In this document: positions 7,431-16,323 of the stretch, in pieces
Position numbering within the stretch: position 1 is the stretch's first letter
Layout: the number at the start of each line of letters is the position of its first letter
Assembly (NCBI RefSeq): GCF_018130785.1
Contig: NZ_JAFCJT010000018.1
Coordinates: 94,757-158,756 of the forward strand
Length of the DNA: 64,000 bases
Source of the DNA: Bradyrhizobium liaoningense
Lineage (GTDB): Bacteria > Pseudomonadota > Alphaproteobacteria > Rhizobiales > Xanthobacteraceae
Direction: 5' to 3'
The notes under the pieces: generated by a model
Seen by the model: the letters and a program-made list of their open reading frames with translations, nothing else
Told to the model about the DNA's origin: nothing
Database searches by the model: none
Position numbers and translations under genes: made by a program

Positions 7431-10400
7431 TCACCCCAGCCGGCCCGCCGCGTGGGCGAGCAGCGTGTACACGAGGCCCGTCTCCGAGGTCAGGTGGTTG
7501 CGCAGCTCCTGCGGACCACGGCCGTCGCGGGCGACTTCGTCGAGCAGGCGCTCGAACTCGGCCACGTAGCGGTCGACCGTGCCCTTGAAGTTGCGATCGG
7601 CGCGGTACTTGCGGGCGACCTCGTCAAAGGCCTTCTGGCCGGCGGGCGTGTAGAGGCGCTTGGTGAAGGCCTTGTTCTCGCCGCGCTGATAGCGGTCCCA
7701 CATCTCGGCAGCGAGGTTGCGGTCCATCAGCCGGCCGATGTCGAGCGACAGCGACTCCAGCGGATTGCTGCTGGCCTGCGGCTGCGGCGCGGGTGAGGCA
7801 GGGCGGCCACGGGGAGCCTCACGACCCGTCGGCGCGCCCTGGTTGGCGTCCGTGCGGTTCAAGAGGTCCGACAGCCAGCCGTCGCGGCCCTGGTCGTTGC
7901 CTGCGGGCGCGGCAGGCGGCGCTTCGGTGCGGCGCGAGGCGGCCGGCATGCCGAGGTCCGGCGGCGGCAGCGTCGAGGCGCTACCGGTGTCGCGGCCGCG
8001 GGTCTCGGTGTTGCGCGCGCCGACGCTCGCCATCATCGGCTCATCCTGGCGCTGGACGGCGGCAGAAGCGCGGCCCGTCGCGGAGACGTCGAGACCACGG
8101 CCATGCTGGGCCACGATGCGGTTGAGCTCGGCGAGGGCCTCGATCTGGTCGACGATCACCTTGCGCATCTGCGCGGTGCTCTCGGCGGCCTCCTGCGGCA
8201 TCTCGAGCACGCCGCGGCGCAGCTCGTTGCGGGTGGCTTCGAGCTCGTTGTGCATCTCGAACGCCATCTGCTTCATGCTGGAGACGAGGTTGGTGAACTT
8301 CTCGGTCGACTGCTTGAACATCGTATCCGCCTCGTCGGTGGTCTGGCGGTAGATGTCGTGCATGGCATCGATGGTCTGGCGGTGCTCTTCCTCGGACGCC
8401 GCGCGCACCGCCTCGAACTGGCGGGTGATCGCGGCCGAACCTGCGCCGGCGGTCTCCGCGACGACGCGGGCGATGTCGCGGGCACGCTCTTCGGCAGCGG
8501 CCAACGATTCATCGAGCAGGCCGGTGAAGCGCGACAGACGCTGGTCGAGATCGGTGGTGCGCAGGTCGATGGTGGTGACCAGCGATTCCAGCGCCTGCTT
8601 GCGCTCGGCGAGCGAGGCGGTGGTGTTCTTGTTGCTCTGCTCGACGACCTGCGCGGCATCGACCAGCGCCTTGCCGTGCGCGTCGAACTGCGTCGACAAC
8701 TCACCGAGATCCTGGAGCGCCCGCGTGGTCTTCGTGTTGAAGACGTTGAGCTGGTCTTCCAGGTTCTGCGTCGCAGCGCCGTTGCGCGAGGTGACGTCGT
8801 TCATCGCCGAGACGAAGTCGGCGACGCGCGTCACCAGCGCCCGCTCGAGCGAGTTGAGGTTGTCGTGCGCACCGGTCAGCACCTCCTGGAGGAGGATGTT
8901 GCCTTCGCGCAAGCGCTCGAACAGGGCGACCGTGTCGGTGCGCAGGATCTTGCTGGTCTCCTGCATCTCGGTGACGGCCGCGATCGAGACCTGGCGCGAC
9001 TGGTCGATCGCCGAGCGCGAGGCCTGTTCGAGGTCCTTGAGCGACTTGCCGACTGCGCCGGTGGCGATCTCGCTCGCCGCGTTGATGGTGCGGGCCACTT
9101 CGGAGCCGTTGCCCATCATGGTCTGCGAGAACGCATGGCCACGCGTCTCGATCGACTTCAGCGCGTCGGAGGTGACGCGGTCGATGTCGAGCGTGAGCTG
9201 GCTGGTCTTCGAGCCGATCGCATCGACCAGCGCGCCGCGCTTGGCGTCGATCATGTTCGACAGACGGTCGGCCTGCTGCTGCACGTAGGTGACGATCTCG
9301 TCGGTCTTGCCGGTCATAGCATGGCCGAAGCTGCTGCTCGCGGCGAGCACCGAACGCTCGACGTCGGCCGAGCTCGACTTGACGCGCGAGCTTGCCTCGT
9401 TGGAGGCGTTGATCAGCGCATTCTGGGCGTTGAGCGCGCTGGTCTGGATGTCGTTGGTGGCGTTGGTCGTGGCCGTGCTCAATGCGCGCTCGATCTCGGT
9501 CGAGATCGTGCGGATCTGGCTTGCGGCATCCGCCGACGTCGAAGTCAGCGAGGTCTGTGCCTCACGCGCGCTGTTGAGGATGGTCGAGGCGGTGTCGGCA
9601 CCGACCGAGGTCAGCGTGCGCTCGATGTCCGTGGTCAGCGACTTGATCTGGCTTGCCGCATCCGTCGAGGCGGAGATCAGCGTGCCCTGGGCCTCGCGCA
9701 CGCCGCTGGTGAGCGCCTCGATGGTGGCGCCGCCGGCGGTCGCCAGCGCGCGCTGCATCTCGGCCGCCAGCGAACGCACCTGACCGGTCTGTTCGGCCGA
9801 GACTGAGAGCAGGGTGCTCTGGGCGTCGCGGGCGCTGGTCGTGATCGTCTCGGCGGTCGACTGGCCGACCTGCGAGAGCGACCGATGCACTTCGGCAGCG
9901 AGCGACTTGACCTGGCTCGCCGCATCCGAGGACGCGTTGACGAGCGTGCTCTGGGCTTCGCGGGCGCCGCTCATGATGGTCTCGGCCGTCGAGGTGCCGG
10001 CCATCGAGAGCGAGCGCTGTAGGTCCGAGGACAGCGCCTTGATCTGGTTGGCGGTCTCGGTCGAGGCCGCGATCAGCGCGCTCTGCGCATCGCGGGCGCC
10101 GGCGGTGATCGATTCCGCCGTGGTGGTGCCGGCCAGCGACAGCGAATGCTGCACGTCGGCGGTGAGCGTCTTGACGTGGTTGGCCGCGTCCGAAGACGCC
10201 GTGACGAGGGTGGTCTGCACCTCGCGGGCGCCGGCCAGGATCGAGGCTGCGGTGGCAGAACCGGCCGCCGACAGCGTGCGTTCGACGTCGGTCGACAGCG
10301 ACTTGATCTGGTTGGCGGCCTCGCCCGAGGCTGAGACGAGGGTCGACTGCGCCTCGCGGGCGCTGGTCAGGATCGAGGCTGCGGTGGCAGAACCGGCCGC

Positions 10401-13268
10401 CGACAGCGTGCGTTCGACGTCGGTCGACAGCGACTTGATCTGGTTGGAGGCCTCGCCCGAGGCTGCGACCAGGGTCGACTGCGCCTCGCGCGCGCTGGTC
10501 AGGATCGAGTTCGCAGCACCGGTGCCGACCGCGGTCAGCGCGCGCTCGACCTCTGCGGAGGTCATCTTGAGCTGGGCGTTGACATCGGAGGAGACCGTCA
10601 TCAGCGACTGCTGGGCGGTACGCGCACCGGTCTGGATCGTCTCGCTGGTGTTGACGACGAGGTTGGTGAGCGAGCGCTCGGCGTCCTCGACATGCGAGCG
10701 GATCGCGGTCGAGATCATCTCGGCGCGGGACATCATGTTCTCGCTGGCCTGACGGCCGCTGCTTTCGATGCGGCCGGCGACGGCTTCGACACGCGAGCCG
10801 AGCAGGTCCTCGAATTGCGCCACGCGCACGTCGATGTCGCTCGCGACCGAGCCGACCTTGGTCTCGATGGCCTGGTGGATGTCCTGGAAGCGTGCCGTGA
10901 CCGAGTCGGTCAGATGCATGCTGCGGCCGTCGATGATCTCGGCGACGCTGGTGATGCGGCGGTCGACCGCCTCGATCGCCTGCGCAGTGCCGTCGGTGAG
11001 CGTCGAGGTCAGCAGGGTGAGGCGCGTGTCGATCGACTGCACGGCCTGCGAGGCGCCGTTGGTCACCGCAGTCGTCAGGTAGGTGAGGCGCGTGTCGATG
11101 GATTCGAGCGCCTGCGAGGCGCCGCCCGTGAGCGTCGTCGTGAGGTGCGTCAGCCGCGTATCGATCGACTGGATGGTCTGCGATGCGCCATCGGTGAGCG
11201 AGGTCGCGAGATCATTGAGGCGCGTATCGATCGTCTCGATCGCCTGCGATGCGCCGTCAGTGACCGACGTCGTGAGATGGGTGAGGCGGGAGTCGATCGA
11301 CTGGATCGCCTGCGCGGCACCGTCGGTCAGCGACGAGGCAAGGGTGTTGAGGCGTCCGTCGATGGTTTCGGTCACCGACTTGGCGCGGGTGTCGAACGAC
11401 TGTTCGAGCGCGGCGACGCGGCCGACGAGCTGGTCGTCGAAGGTCCTCATGTGGCCTTCGATCGTGCCGTCGAGACTGACGATCTTGTCGTTCAGCGAGG
11501 CGTCGAGGTTGGTGACACGTTCGCCGACCGTGGTCTCGAACTGCACCAGGCGCTGGTCGAGCACGGCCGTGATCGCCCCGCCGTTCGAGGAGAAGCGGGT
11601 ATCGAAATTGTCGACATAGGTCTTCAGGCTCTCGGCGATGTCCTGGGTGCGCTGGCCCATGCGATCGACGATATCGCCGCCGAACGTCTTCACGGTGCGG
11701 TCGAACTCGGAGATGTGGCGTGTGATCAGCGCGCCCAGCGTGCCGGAGTCGCGGGCGAACTTCTCGACCAGCTCGCTGCCCTGGTTCTTCACCAGCTCGT
11801 CGAACGCGCTCATCTGGAGCGACAGCGAGTCGTGTGCGGTCTCGGTCTGGCTGACGACCTTGGCGACGAGGGTGTTGACGGTGGCGTCGAGCGCCTCGCT
11901 CGCCTTGTCGCCGGAGTTCATGATCTGGCCGGCGAGCCGGTTGCCGGCGTCGTCGATCTTGGCGGAGAGGTCGTTGGAGCGCAGCTCGAGCTCGAGCAGC
12001 AGCGAGTCCGACGAATTCTTCAGGCTATCGTGCACCTGCTCGGTGCGCTCGGAGATGCCGTCGACGATCGCGGCCGAGCGCTGCTCGAACTCGCCGGTGA
12101 TGCGGTCGATTCGCTCGTTCAGCATCTCGTGGACGCGATCGGCGAGATCGACGAACTCGTTGTGGACGTGGCCCGTCTTGAAGTTGAGGCTGGTGGTCAG
12201 CCGCTCGCTGGCATCGAGCACGGCGCGCGTGGTCTCGTTGCTGGCCTCCTCGAGGCGGTCGAGCAGGTCGCCGCCGCGCTCACCGAGCGCGAGGATCATG
12301 TTGTCGCCGGCGTTGCTCAGTGCGCCGGTGATGTGGGCGCCGCGTTCTTCCAGCGCGCCGGTGATGGACTTGGCGACTTCGTCGACGCGCGAGGCGATCG
12401 CGTCCGAGATCAGCGCGATGTCGTGGCGCAAATCGATCTGCACGCCGGAGATGGCGCTGCGGACCTGCTCGGCCTGGCCGACCAGATTGTCGCGCTGGTG
12501 CGCGATGTCCTGGAGCAGGGCGCGGATGCGCACTTCGTTGTCGGAATAGGCGCGTTCGAGCGCCGCGACCTCGTTGGCGACCAGCGTCTCGAGCTCGCCG
12601 GCGCGCGCGATGGCGCGCTCGATGCCGTCGCCCATCGCCGCGACCTCGCGACGGATGGCCTGGCCGACGGTGACCATGGAATCGGAGGCCGAGCCCTCGG
12701 GCTCGGAGAAGCGGATCGCGACCTGCGCCATCGCCTGCGCGATCATGCGCATTTCCTGGCCGCGCCAGACCAGGCTCGCCAGGAAGTAGAACAGCATGAT
12801 CGGCGCGAAGAACATCGCGATCAGGCCGGCGATGACGAGCACGCCGCCGCTCTGGCCCATGGCGGCCTGGATCGAGGGCAGGAAGCCGACGGTGAGCGCG
12901 GCGCAGGCTGCGAGCCACACGCCGGCGAAGATGGTGGCGAAGGTGTAGACGCTGCGGGCAGGGCGGCCCTTCTGAAGCGCCTGGAGCAACTGGCCGATGG
13001 TCTCGCGGTCGTCATTGGCGGCGCGACGCGTCGCGCGCGGCTCCTCGATCGGGTCGAACACCGCCCGCTCGTTGGCGGCAGGACGCGGCTCGAAGGTCGG
13101 CTCATCGAAGATCGGGGGAGCCGGCGGCGTCGCCGGAGATGATGTCTCGTTGCGCATCGAGGCGTTGCGGCTGGTGTCCGCGGCCGTGTCGCTGATGTTC
13201 AGGGCTTCCTGGATCGCAGAAAGCGCAACTTCTGTGGGGTCTTTGACCTTCTTCGGAGTGTTCGCCAT
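7431..13268 (-). CDS. Giant apolipoprotein-like coiled-coil membrane protein, candidate GROWTH POLE RING (GPR) homologue
   Basis: A 1945-residue protein. Residues 1-105 are polar and disordered. Two membrane helices follow (about 107-130 and 141-167). Residues ~175-1660 are almost continuous Ala/Ser/Thr/Asp-rich amphipathic helix with 22-residue repeats ('IDTRLTHLTTTLTGGASQALES', about residues 640-770) and double-length 44-residue repeats (about 900-1290). A Pro-rich linker leads to a compact C-terminal domain (~1830-1945: 'LAAEMWDRYQRGENKAFTKRLYTPAGQKAF', 'LVYTLLAHAAGRL'). From established knowledge, Agrobacterium GPR (about 2100 residues, N-terminal membrane helices, apolipoprotein A1/A4/E-like repeats) forms a ring at the growing pole and is needed for polar growth and rod shape. 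The same architecture and host group suggest the same role here; orthology is inferred, not tested. It is transcribed alone, with a CtrA-type site upstream. Confidence 0.85.
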   Translation of the reverse strand: MANTPKKVKDPTEVALSAIQEALNISDTAADTSRNASMRNETSSPATPPAPPIFDEPTFEPRPAANERAVFDPIEEPRATRRAANDDRETIGQLLQALQKGRPARSVYTFATIFAGVWLAACAALTVGFLPSIQAAMGQSGGVLVIAGLIAMFFAPIMLFYFLASLVWRGQEMRMIAQAMAQVAIRFSEPEGSASDSMVTVGQAIRREVAAMGDGIERAIARAGELETLVANEVAALERAYSDNEVRIRALLQDIAHQRDNLVGQAEQVRSAISGVQIDLRHDIALISDAIASRVDEVAKSITGALEERGAHITGALSNAGDNMILALGERGGDLLDRLEEASNETTRAVLDASERLTTSLNFKTGHVHNEFVDLADRVHEMLNERIDRITGEFEQRSAAIVDGISERTEQVHDSLKNSSDSLLLELELRSNDLSAKIDDAGNRLAGQIMNSGDKASEALDATVNTLVAKVVSQTETAHDSLSLQMSAFDELVKNQGSELVEKFARDSGTLGALITRHISEFDRTVKTFGGDIVDRMGQRTQDIAESLKTYVDNFDTRFSSNGGAITAVLDQRLVQFETTVGERVTNLDASLNDKIVSLDGTIEGHMRTFDDQLVGRVAALEQSFDTRAKSVTETIDGRLNTLASSLTDGAAQAIQSIDSRLTHLTTSVTDGASQAIETIDTRLNDLATSLTDGASQTIQSIDTRLTHLTTTLTGGASQALESIDTRLTYLTTAVTNGASQAVQSIDTRLTLLTSTLTDGTAQAIEAVDRRITSVAEIIDGRSMHLTDSVTARFQDIHQAIETKVGSVASDIDVRVAQFEDLLGSRVEAVAGRIESSGRQASENMMSRAEMISTAIRSHVEDAERSLTNLVVNTSETIQTGARTAQQSLMTVSSDVNAQLKMTSAEVERALTAVGTGAANSILTSAREAQSTLVAASGEASNQIKSLSTDVERTLSAAGSATAASILTSAREAQSTLVSASGEAANQIKSLSTDVERTLSAAGSATAASILAGAREVQTTLVTASSDAANHVKTLTADVQHSLSLAGTTTAESITAGARDAQSALIAASTETANQIKALSSDLQRSLSMAGTSTAETIMSGAREAQSTLVNASSDAASQVKSLAAEVHRSLSQVGQSTAETITTSARDAQSTLLSVSAEQTGQVRSLAAEMQRALATAGGATIEALTSGVREAQGTLISASTDAASQIKSLTTDIERTLTSVGADTASTILNSAREAQTSLTSTSADAASQIRTISTEIERALSTATTNATNDIQTSALNAQNALINASNEASSRVKSSSADVERSVLAASSSFGHAMTGKTDEIVTYVQQQADRLSNMIDAKRGALVDAIGSKTSQLTLDIDRVTSDALKSIETRGHAFSQTMMGNGSEVARTINAASEIATGAVGKSLKDLEQASRSAIDQSRQVSIAAVTEMQETSKILRTDTVALFERLREGNILLQEVLTGAHDNLNSLERALVTRVADFVSAMNDVTSRNGAATQNLEDQLNVFNTKTTRALQDLGELSTQFDAHGKALVDAAQVVEQSNKNTTASLAERKQALESLVTTIDLRTTDLDQRLSRFTGLLDESLAAAEERARDIARVVAETAGAGSAAITRQFEAVRAASEEEHRQTIDAMHDIYRQTTDEADTMFKQSTEKFTNLVSSMKQMAFEMHNELEATRNELRRGVLEMPQEAAESTAQMRKVIVDQIEALAELNRIVAQHGRGLDVSATGRASAAVQRQDEPMMASVGARNTETRGRDTGSASTLPPPDLGMPAASRRTEAPPAAPAGNDQGRDGWLSDLLNRTDANQGAPTGREAPRGRPASPAPQPQASSNPLESLSLDIGRLMDRNLAAEMWDRYQRGENKAFTKRLYTPAGQKAFDEVARKYRADRNFKGTVDRYVAEFERLLDEVARDGRGPQELRNHLTSETGLVYTLLAHAAGRLG
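9390..10580 (-). repeat. Tandem 132-bp coding repeats (44 residues each) inside the giant coiled-coil gene
   Basis: About nine copies of a 44-residue unit of the pattern 'SAREAQSTLVSASGEAANQ' followed by 'IKSLSTDVERTLSAAGSAT'. Two neighbouring units (around 10244-10340 and 10376-10472) are nearly identical in DNA with a 132-bp offset, which points to recent duplication or gene conversion. Each unit equals two apolipoprotein-type 22-mers. Confidence 0.85.
10960..11370 (-). repeat. Tandem 66-bp coding repeats (22 residues each) inside the giant coiled-coil gene
   Basis: About six successive 22-residue units, each beginning 'IDTRL' and ending 'GASQAIQS' or similar. The period is exactly that of apolipoprotein amphipathic helices. 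The units are more diverged from each other than the 132-bp set nearby. Confidence 0.85.
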
Positions 13269-13663
13269 GTTCAGTCCGAGCCCTCGTTACTTGTACGCAT
13301 CCCCCCGCGAGCCCCGCGCGCTACGCAAGCTCACAGACCGGATCATGCCGCTTGGGCGGATTCCGAGCCGTCCCCACCCGGACGGCTTGTCCGCCAATTT
13401 CCGCAACATCCTATTGGCAGAGCGTTGCGAATGAAATGCCCGCGATTAAGACAATCTTAATCATCGTTAACAGGATTGCGCCGTAACGCCTTAGCAATAA
13501 ATGCAATTCTCCACTGGACTCGTCAGATTGCGACAACTTTTCGTCAAGAAACGGGCGGATTTGCGTAAAACGGCCCAAACACTTCGTTAACCATTTCCAT
13601 GCTTCGGTGGGAGGAACCTGACCGCCGGACCGGCGGACATCGCGCGATGCCGGGGCCTGCGCC
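13269..13663. other. 395-bp divergent intergenic region, giant polar-protein gene / hpt
   Basis: No open reading frame worth calling. The region is distinctly AT-richer than its surroundings from 13435 to 13600 and holds a TTAA-N7-TTAA site and a separate TTAACCAT half-site (13587-13594), so it probably contains the promoters of both flanking genes. Confidence 0.7.
13446..13460. promoter_or_regulatory. Candidate CtrA binding site (TTAA-N7-TTAA)
   Basis: TTAA at 13446-13449 and 13457-13460 are separated by exactly 7 bases. A third TTAA at 13467-13470 follows after 6 bases, and a TTAACCAT half-site is at 13587. TTAA-N7-TTAA is the established CtrA recognition pattern in Alphaproteobacteria. 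The site lies 178 bp upstream of the giant polar-protein gene and about 205 bp upstream of hpt. Confidence 0.6.
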
Positions 13664-14038
13664 ATGACGCCTGAACTGCAACGGATGGACTGGATGCCTT
13701 CGCCCCCGCTTGCACCCATCGACAGCCCGCTCGACCTCGAACACCTCTCGCGCATGACGCTCGGCGACACTGAACTGGAGCAGGAAGTGCTCGCGATGTT
13801 CGCCGAGCAGGCGGTCCGCCTGATCGCGGCGATGGCAGCTCTGCCGGCCGAGTCGGGCGCACTCGCGCACAAGCTCAAGGGCTCAGCGCGCGGAATCGGC
13901 GCCTTTGCGGTGGCGGATGCCGCAGCCAGCCTTGAGACCGCGGTCCGGACCGGCCATGGCCAGCCCCACGCCTTCACCGCGCTGAAAGAGGCGGTGACCG
14001 AGGCCCGCGCCGCCATCGAGGCGATCCTGAAGCCCTAG
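13664..14038 (+). CDS. Histidine phosphotransfer (Hpt) domain protein
   Basis: A 124-residue protein that is essentially one Hpt domain. The phosphorylatable histidine is in 'LAHKLKGSARGIGA' (His69, in the usual HxLKGSA context), preceded by the helix 'LEQEVLAMFAEQAVRLIAAM' and followed by 'ADAAASLETAV'. Such stand-alone proteins relay phosphate between hybrid histidine kinases and response regulators in the cytosol. There is no kinase or receiver gene in the window. It is divergent from the giant polar-protein gene and shares its intergenic region, which carries a CtrA-type site. The start ATG 13664 follows a GC-rich leader; a second ATG (13685) is possible. Confidence 0.88.
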   Translation: MTPELQRMDWMPSPPLAPIDSPLDLEHLSRMTLGDTELEQEVLAMFAEQAVRLIAAMAALPAESGALAHKLKGSARGIGAFAVADAAASLETAVRTGHGQPHAFTALKEAVTEARAAIEAILKP

Positions 14039-14049
14039 GGCGACAGGGT

Positions 14050-14125
14050 CAGAACCGTGCTCTAGTCTTTTGTTTTGACGCGTTTTCTTCCCACGAAGCG
14101 GGATTCACTTCGCATCAAAACGCTA
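14050..14125. repeat. Intergenic hairpin repeat (RPE-like, family C)
   Basis: The arms GTTTTGA (14072-14078) and TCAAAAC (14115-14121) close a stem with further imperfect pairing (GCGTTTTCTTC / GAAGCG...). I recall the sequence style 'TCTAGTCTTTTGTTTTGACGC' as widespread in Bradyrhizobiaceae intergenic DNA. It lies just upstream of the ferredoxin gene. Confidence 0.55.
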
Positions 14126-14203
14126 TGGCGCCGGGCGGATCGACCCGTTATAGGACAGCCCGGACCCTCCTTCATTTGCAACATCGCGGCAGCACGAGCA
14201 CAC

Positions 14204-14524
14204 ATGGCCAAGATTAACTTTGTCGACCACAAGGGCGAAACCCGTACGGTGGAAGTCGAGAACGGCGCGACCGTGATGGAAGCCGCCATCCGCAACAGCA
14301 TTCCCGGCATCGAGGCCGAATGCGGCGGCGCCTGTGCCTGCGCAACCTGTCATGTCTATGTCGACGAAGTCTGGCGCGAGAAGGTCGGCAGCCCGACGCC
14401 GATGGAAGAGGATATGCTCGACTTCGGTTTTGACGTGCGCCCGAACTCGCGCCTGTCCTGCCAGATCAAGGTTTCCGACGAACTCGACGGGCTCGTCGTG
14501 GCGACGCCGGAACGGCAGGCCTGA
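14204..14524 (+). CDS. 2Fe-2S ferredoxin (adrenodoxin/FdxB type)
   Basis: A 106-residue soluble electron carrier. The cluster ligands are in 'ECGGACACATC' (C-x5-C-x2-C pattern) with the distal cysteine in 'RLSCQIKV'. The 'CATCHVYV' and 'EEDMLDF' segments mark the vertebrate/ISC-type rather than plant-type family. Such ferredoxins serve P450s, Rieske oxygenases or Fe-S assembly. The ATG at 14204 gives the normal length; longer in-frame starts would run into the upstream repeat. A ferredoxin-NADP reductase gene lies 0.7 kb downstream and is a plausible electron donor. Confidence 0.92.
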   Translation: MAKINFVDHKGETRTVEVENGATVMEAAIRNSIPGIEAECGGACACATCHVYVDEVWREKVGSPTPMEEDMLDFGFDVRPNSRLSCQIKVSDELDGLVVATPERQA

Positions 14525-14539
14525 TCGTCCCTCAAGATA

Positions 14540-15031
14540 CTAGATGCCCGGCGGCGCGACCTCGATACCGCGCTTGTGCCAGGGTCTGAGCTTCTCGATC
14601 ACCTCTGCGGTCAGCGGTGCCGGTCGCCGCGTCGCCTCGTCGATCATGACGCCGACCGACATCGCCGATGCGATGCACTTTCCTTCCGAAAACACGACCT
14701 GTTCGAAGGTCACTGACGTCCGTCCCAGTTTAACTACGCCGAGGCCGAGCTCGATCGTGTTCGGCCAGTGCAGCTCGGCGCGGAAATGGATGTCGAGCCG
14801 CACCATGATCCAGGCGAGGCCCGGCGGGGTCAGCCCGTATTCCGGGCTCTTCATCAGCGTGACACGGCCGGTCTCAAAGTAAGTGGCGTAGACCGCGTTG
14901 TTGACGTGCTGGTTCGGATCGAGATCGCCGAAGCGGATATTGTCGCCGAGACGATAGGGATAGTCCTCCAGGCGCGGCGTCGTATCGAGGCGGCTTGGTG
15001 CGTTCACCGGTTGATCTCCGTCATATCGCAT
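14540..15031 (-). CDS. Acyl-CoA thioesterase, hot-dog fold (YbgC/4-hydroxybenzoyl-CoA type)
   Basis: A 163-residue cytosolic protein. The family pattern 'RFGDLDPNQHVNNAVYATYFE' contains the catalytic Asp and the substrate-site HVNN segment, followed by 'DIHFRAELHWPNTIELGLGVVKLGRTSVTFEQ', split here as two beta strands of the hot-dog sheet. It hydrolyses acyl-CoA thioesters; the acyl group cannot be inferred. It is convergent with the ferredoxin gene (15 bp apart) and divergent from the reductase gene. Confidence 0.85.
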   Translation of the reverse strand: MRYDGDQPVNAPSRLDTTPRLEDYPYRLGDNIRFGDLDPNQHVNNAVYATYFETGRVTLMKSPEYGLTPPGLAWIMVRLDIHFRAELHWPNTIELGLGVVKLGRTSVTFEQVVFSEGKCIASAMSVGVMIDEATRRPAPLTAEVIEKLRPWHKRGIEVAPPGI

Positions 15032-15189
15032 CCCGTTACAGCCCAGTTATTCTGGCCCGGCAAGTGGGCGCGGCTGCGGGGCGCTACCGCTTTTATGCCT
15101 TCCCTGATCCATCCCCGTTGGCTAGACAGGCGGGGTCACTTCTGCCCGCCGGGCGCCGTCCAACCGATAACGATCGATAAAGAGACGAC

Positions 15190-16218
15190 ATGAGCGACGT
15201 GATCAAAACCGATGTGCTGATTATTGGCGCCGGCCCGTGCGGCCTGTTCGCCGCCTTCGAGCTTGGCCTTCTCGACATGAAGGCGCATTTCATCGACATC
15301 CTCGACAAGGTCGGCGGGCAGTGCGCCGAGCTCTATCCGGAAAAGCCGATTTACGACATTCCCGGCATTCCGCAGGTTTCGGGGCAGGGCCTCACCGACG
15401 CGCTGATGGAACAGATCAAGCCGTTCCATCCGACCTTCCATCTCGGCGAGATGGTGGAGACGGTGGAGAAGATCGGCGACCCGCTGTTTCGCTGCACCAC
15501 CGACGCCGGCAAGGTGTTCGAATGCAAGGTGGTGGTGATCGCGGCCGGCGGCGGCTCGTTCCAGCCCAAGCGTCCGCCGGTGCCGGGTATCGAAGCCTAT
15601 GAAGGCACCTCGGTGCACTACGCCGTGCGCAAGATGGAGACGTTCCGCGACAAGAGCGTTCTGATCGTCGGCGGTGGCGATTCCGCGCTCGACTGGACCC
15701 TCAATCTGCATCCGCTCGCCAAGCGCATCACGCTGCTGCACCGGCGCGACGATTTTCGCGCCGCGCCCCACAGCGTCGAGCAGATGCGCGCGCTGGTGGC
15801 CGGCGGAAAGATGGATCTGCGGCTCGGGCAGGTCACCGCGCTTTCCGGCACCGAGGGCAAGCTGACCGGCGCAACCGTCAAGGGGAACGACAACAGCGTG
15901 AGCGAAGTTTCCTGCGACACGATGCTGCCGTTCTTCGGGCTGACCATGAAGCTCGGTCCCGTCGCGAACTGGGGCATCGCGCTGGAGAATAATTTGGTGC
16001 CGGTCGAGACGTCCGCGTTCGAGACCAACGTGCCCGGCATCTTCGCCATCGGAGACATCAACACCTATCCCGGCAAGATCAAGCTGATCCTATGCGGCTT
16101 CCACGAGGGCGCGCTGATGTCGCAAAAAGCCCATCGCTACGTCTATCCGGAGAAGCGGCTCGTGTTCCAGTACACGACCTCGTCCTCCAGCCTGCAAAAG
16201 AAGCTCGGTGTCAACTGA
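15190..16218 (+). CDS. fnr: Ferredoxin-NADP+ reductase, thioredoxin-reductase-like type
   Basis: A 342-residue flavoprotein. FAD site 'IIGAGPCGLFAAFELG' (12-27), 'DKVGGQCAELYPEKPIYDIPG' (a hallmark of this FNR class), NADP site 'VLIVGGGDSALDW' (~157), 'LLHRRDDFRAAPHS' and the FAD-closing 'IFAIGDINTYPGKIKLILCGFHEGA'. The CxxC redox pair of true thioredoxin reductases is missing, and the extended C-terminus 'YTTSSSSLQKKLGVN' supplies the ring-stacking residues of TrxR-like FNRs (Bacillus YumC and Rhodopseudomonas FNR type). It transfers electrons between NADPH and ferredoxin; the 2Fe-2S ferredoxin at 14204 is the nearest candidate partner. Confidence 0.93.
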   Translation: MSDVIKTDVLIIGAGPCGLFAAFELGLLDMKAHFIDILDKVGGQCAELYPEKPIYDIPGIPQVSGQGLTDALMEQIKPFHPTFHLGEMVETVEKIGDPLFRCTTDAGKVFECKVVVIAAGGGSFQPKRPPVPGIEAYEGTSVHYAVRKMETFRDKSVLIVGGGDSALDWTLNLHPLAKRITLLHRRDDFRAAPHSVEQMRALVAGGKMDLRLGQVTALSGTEGKLTGATVKGNDNSVSEVSCDTMLPFFGLTMKLGPVANWGIALENNLVPVETSAFETNVPGIFAIGDINTYPGKIKLILCGFHEGALMSQKAHRYVYPEKRLVFQYTTSSSSLQKKLGVN

Positions 16219-16323
16219 CGGCAGGGTTCGGCAGGCGATGTCCCATGTTCCTGATGCTGGAACCGTTCGCGAAATCGCCGTAGTCTGCGGCCATTGCAGT
16301 GGCGGCTTAGCAAGGTGATCATA

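Noticed and set aside
8103..9806. 567-codon open frame on the plus strand
   Set aside because: Antisense shadow of the same giant gene; low-complexity Arg/Gly/Leu composition and no ribosome binding site.
9390..11370. Regularly spaced repeats that could suggest a CRISPR array
   Set aside because: Units of 66 or 132 bp are contiguous, in frame and encode amphipathic helix; there are no unique spacers and no cas genes.
10692..13142. 816-codon open frame on the plus strand
   Set aside because: It is exactly antisense to the giant coiled-coil gene; the composition is Arg/Asp/Gly/Val-rich as expected for the complement of Ala/Ser/Glu coding repeats, with no recognisable domain.
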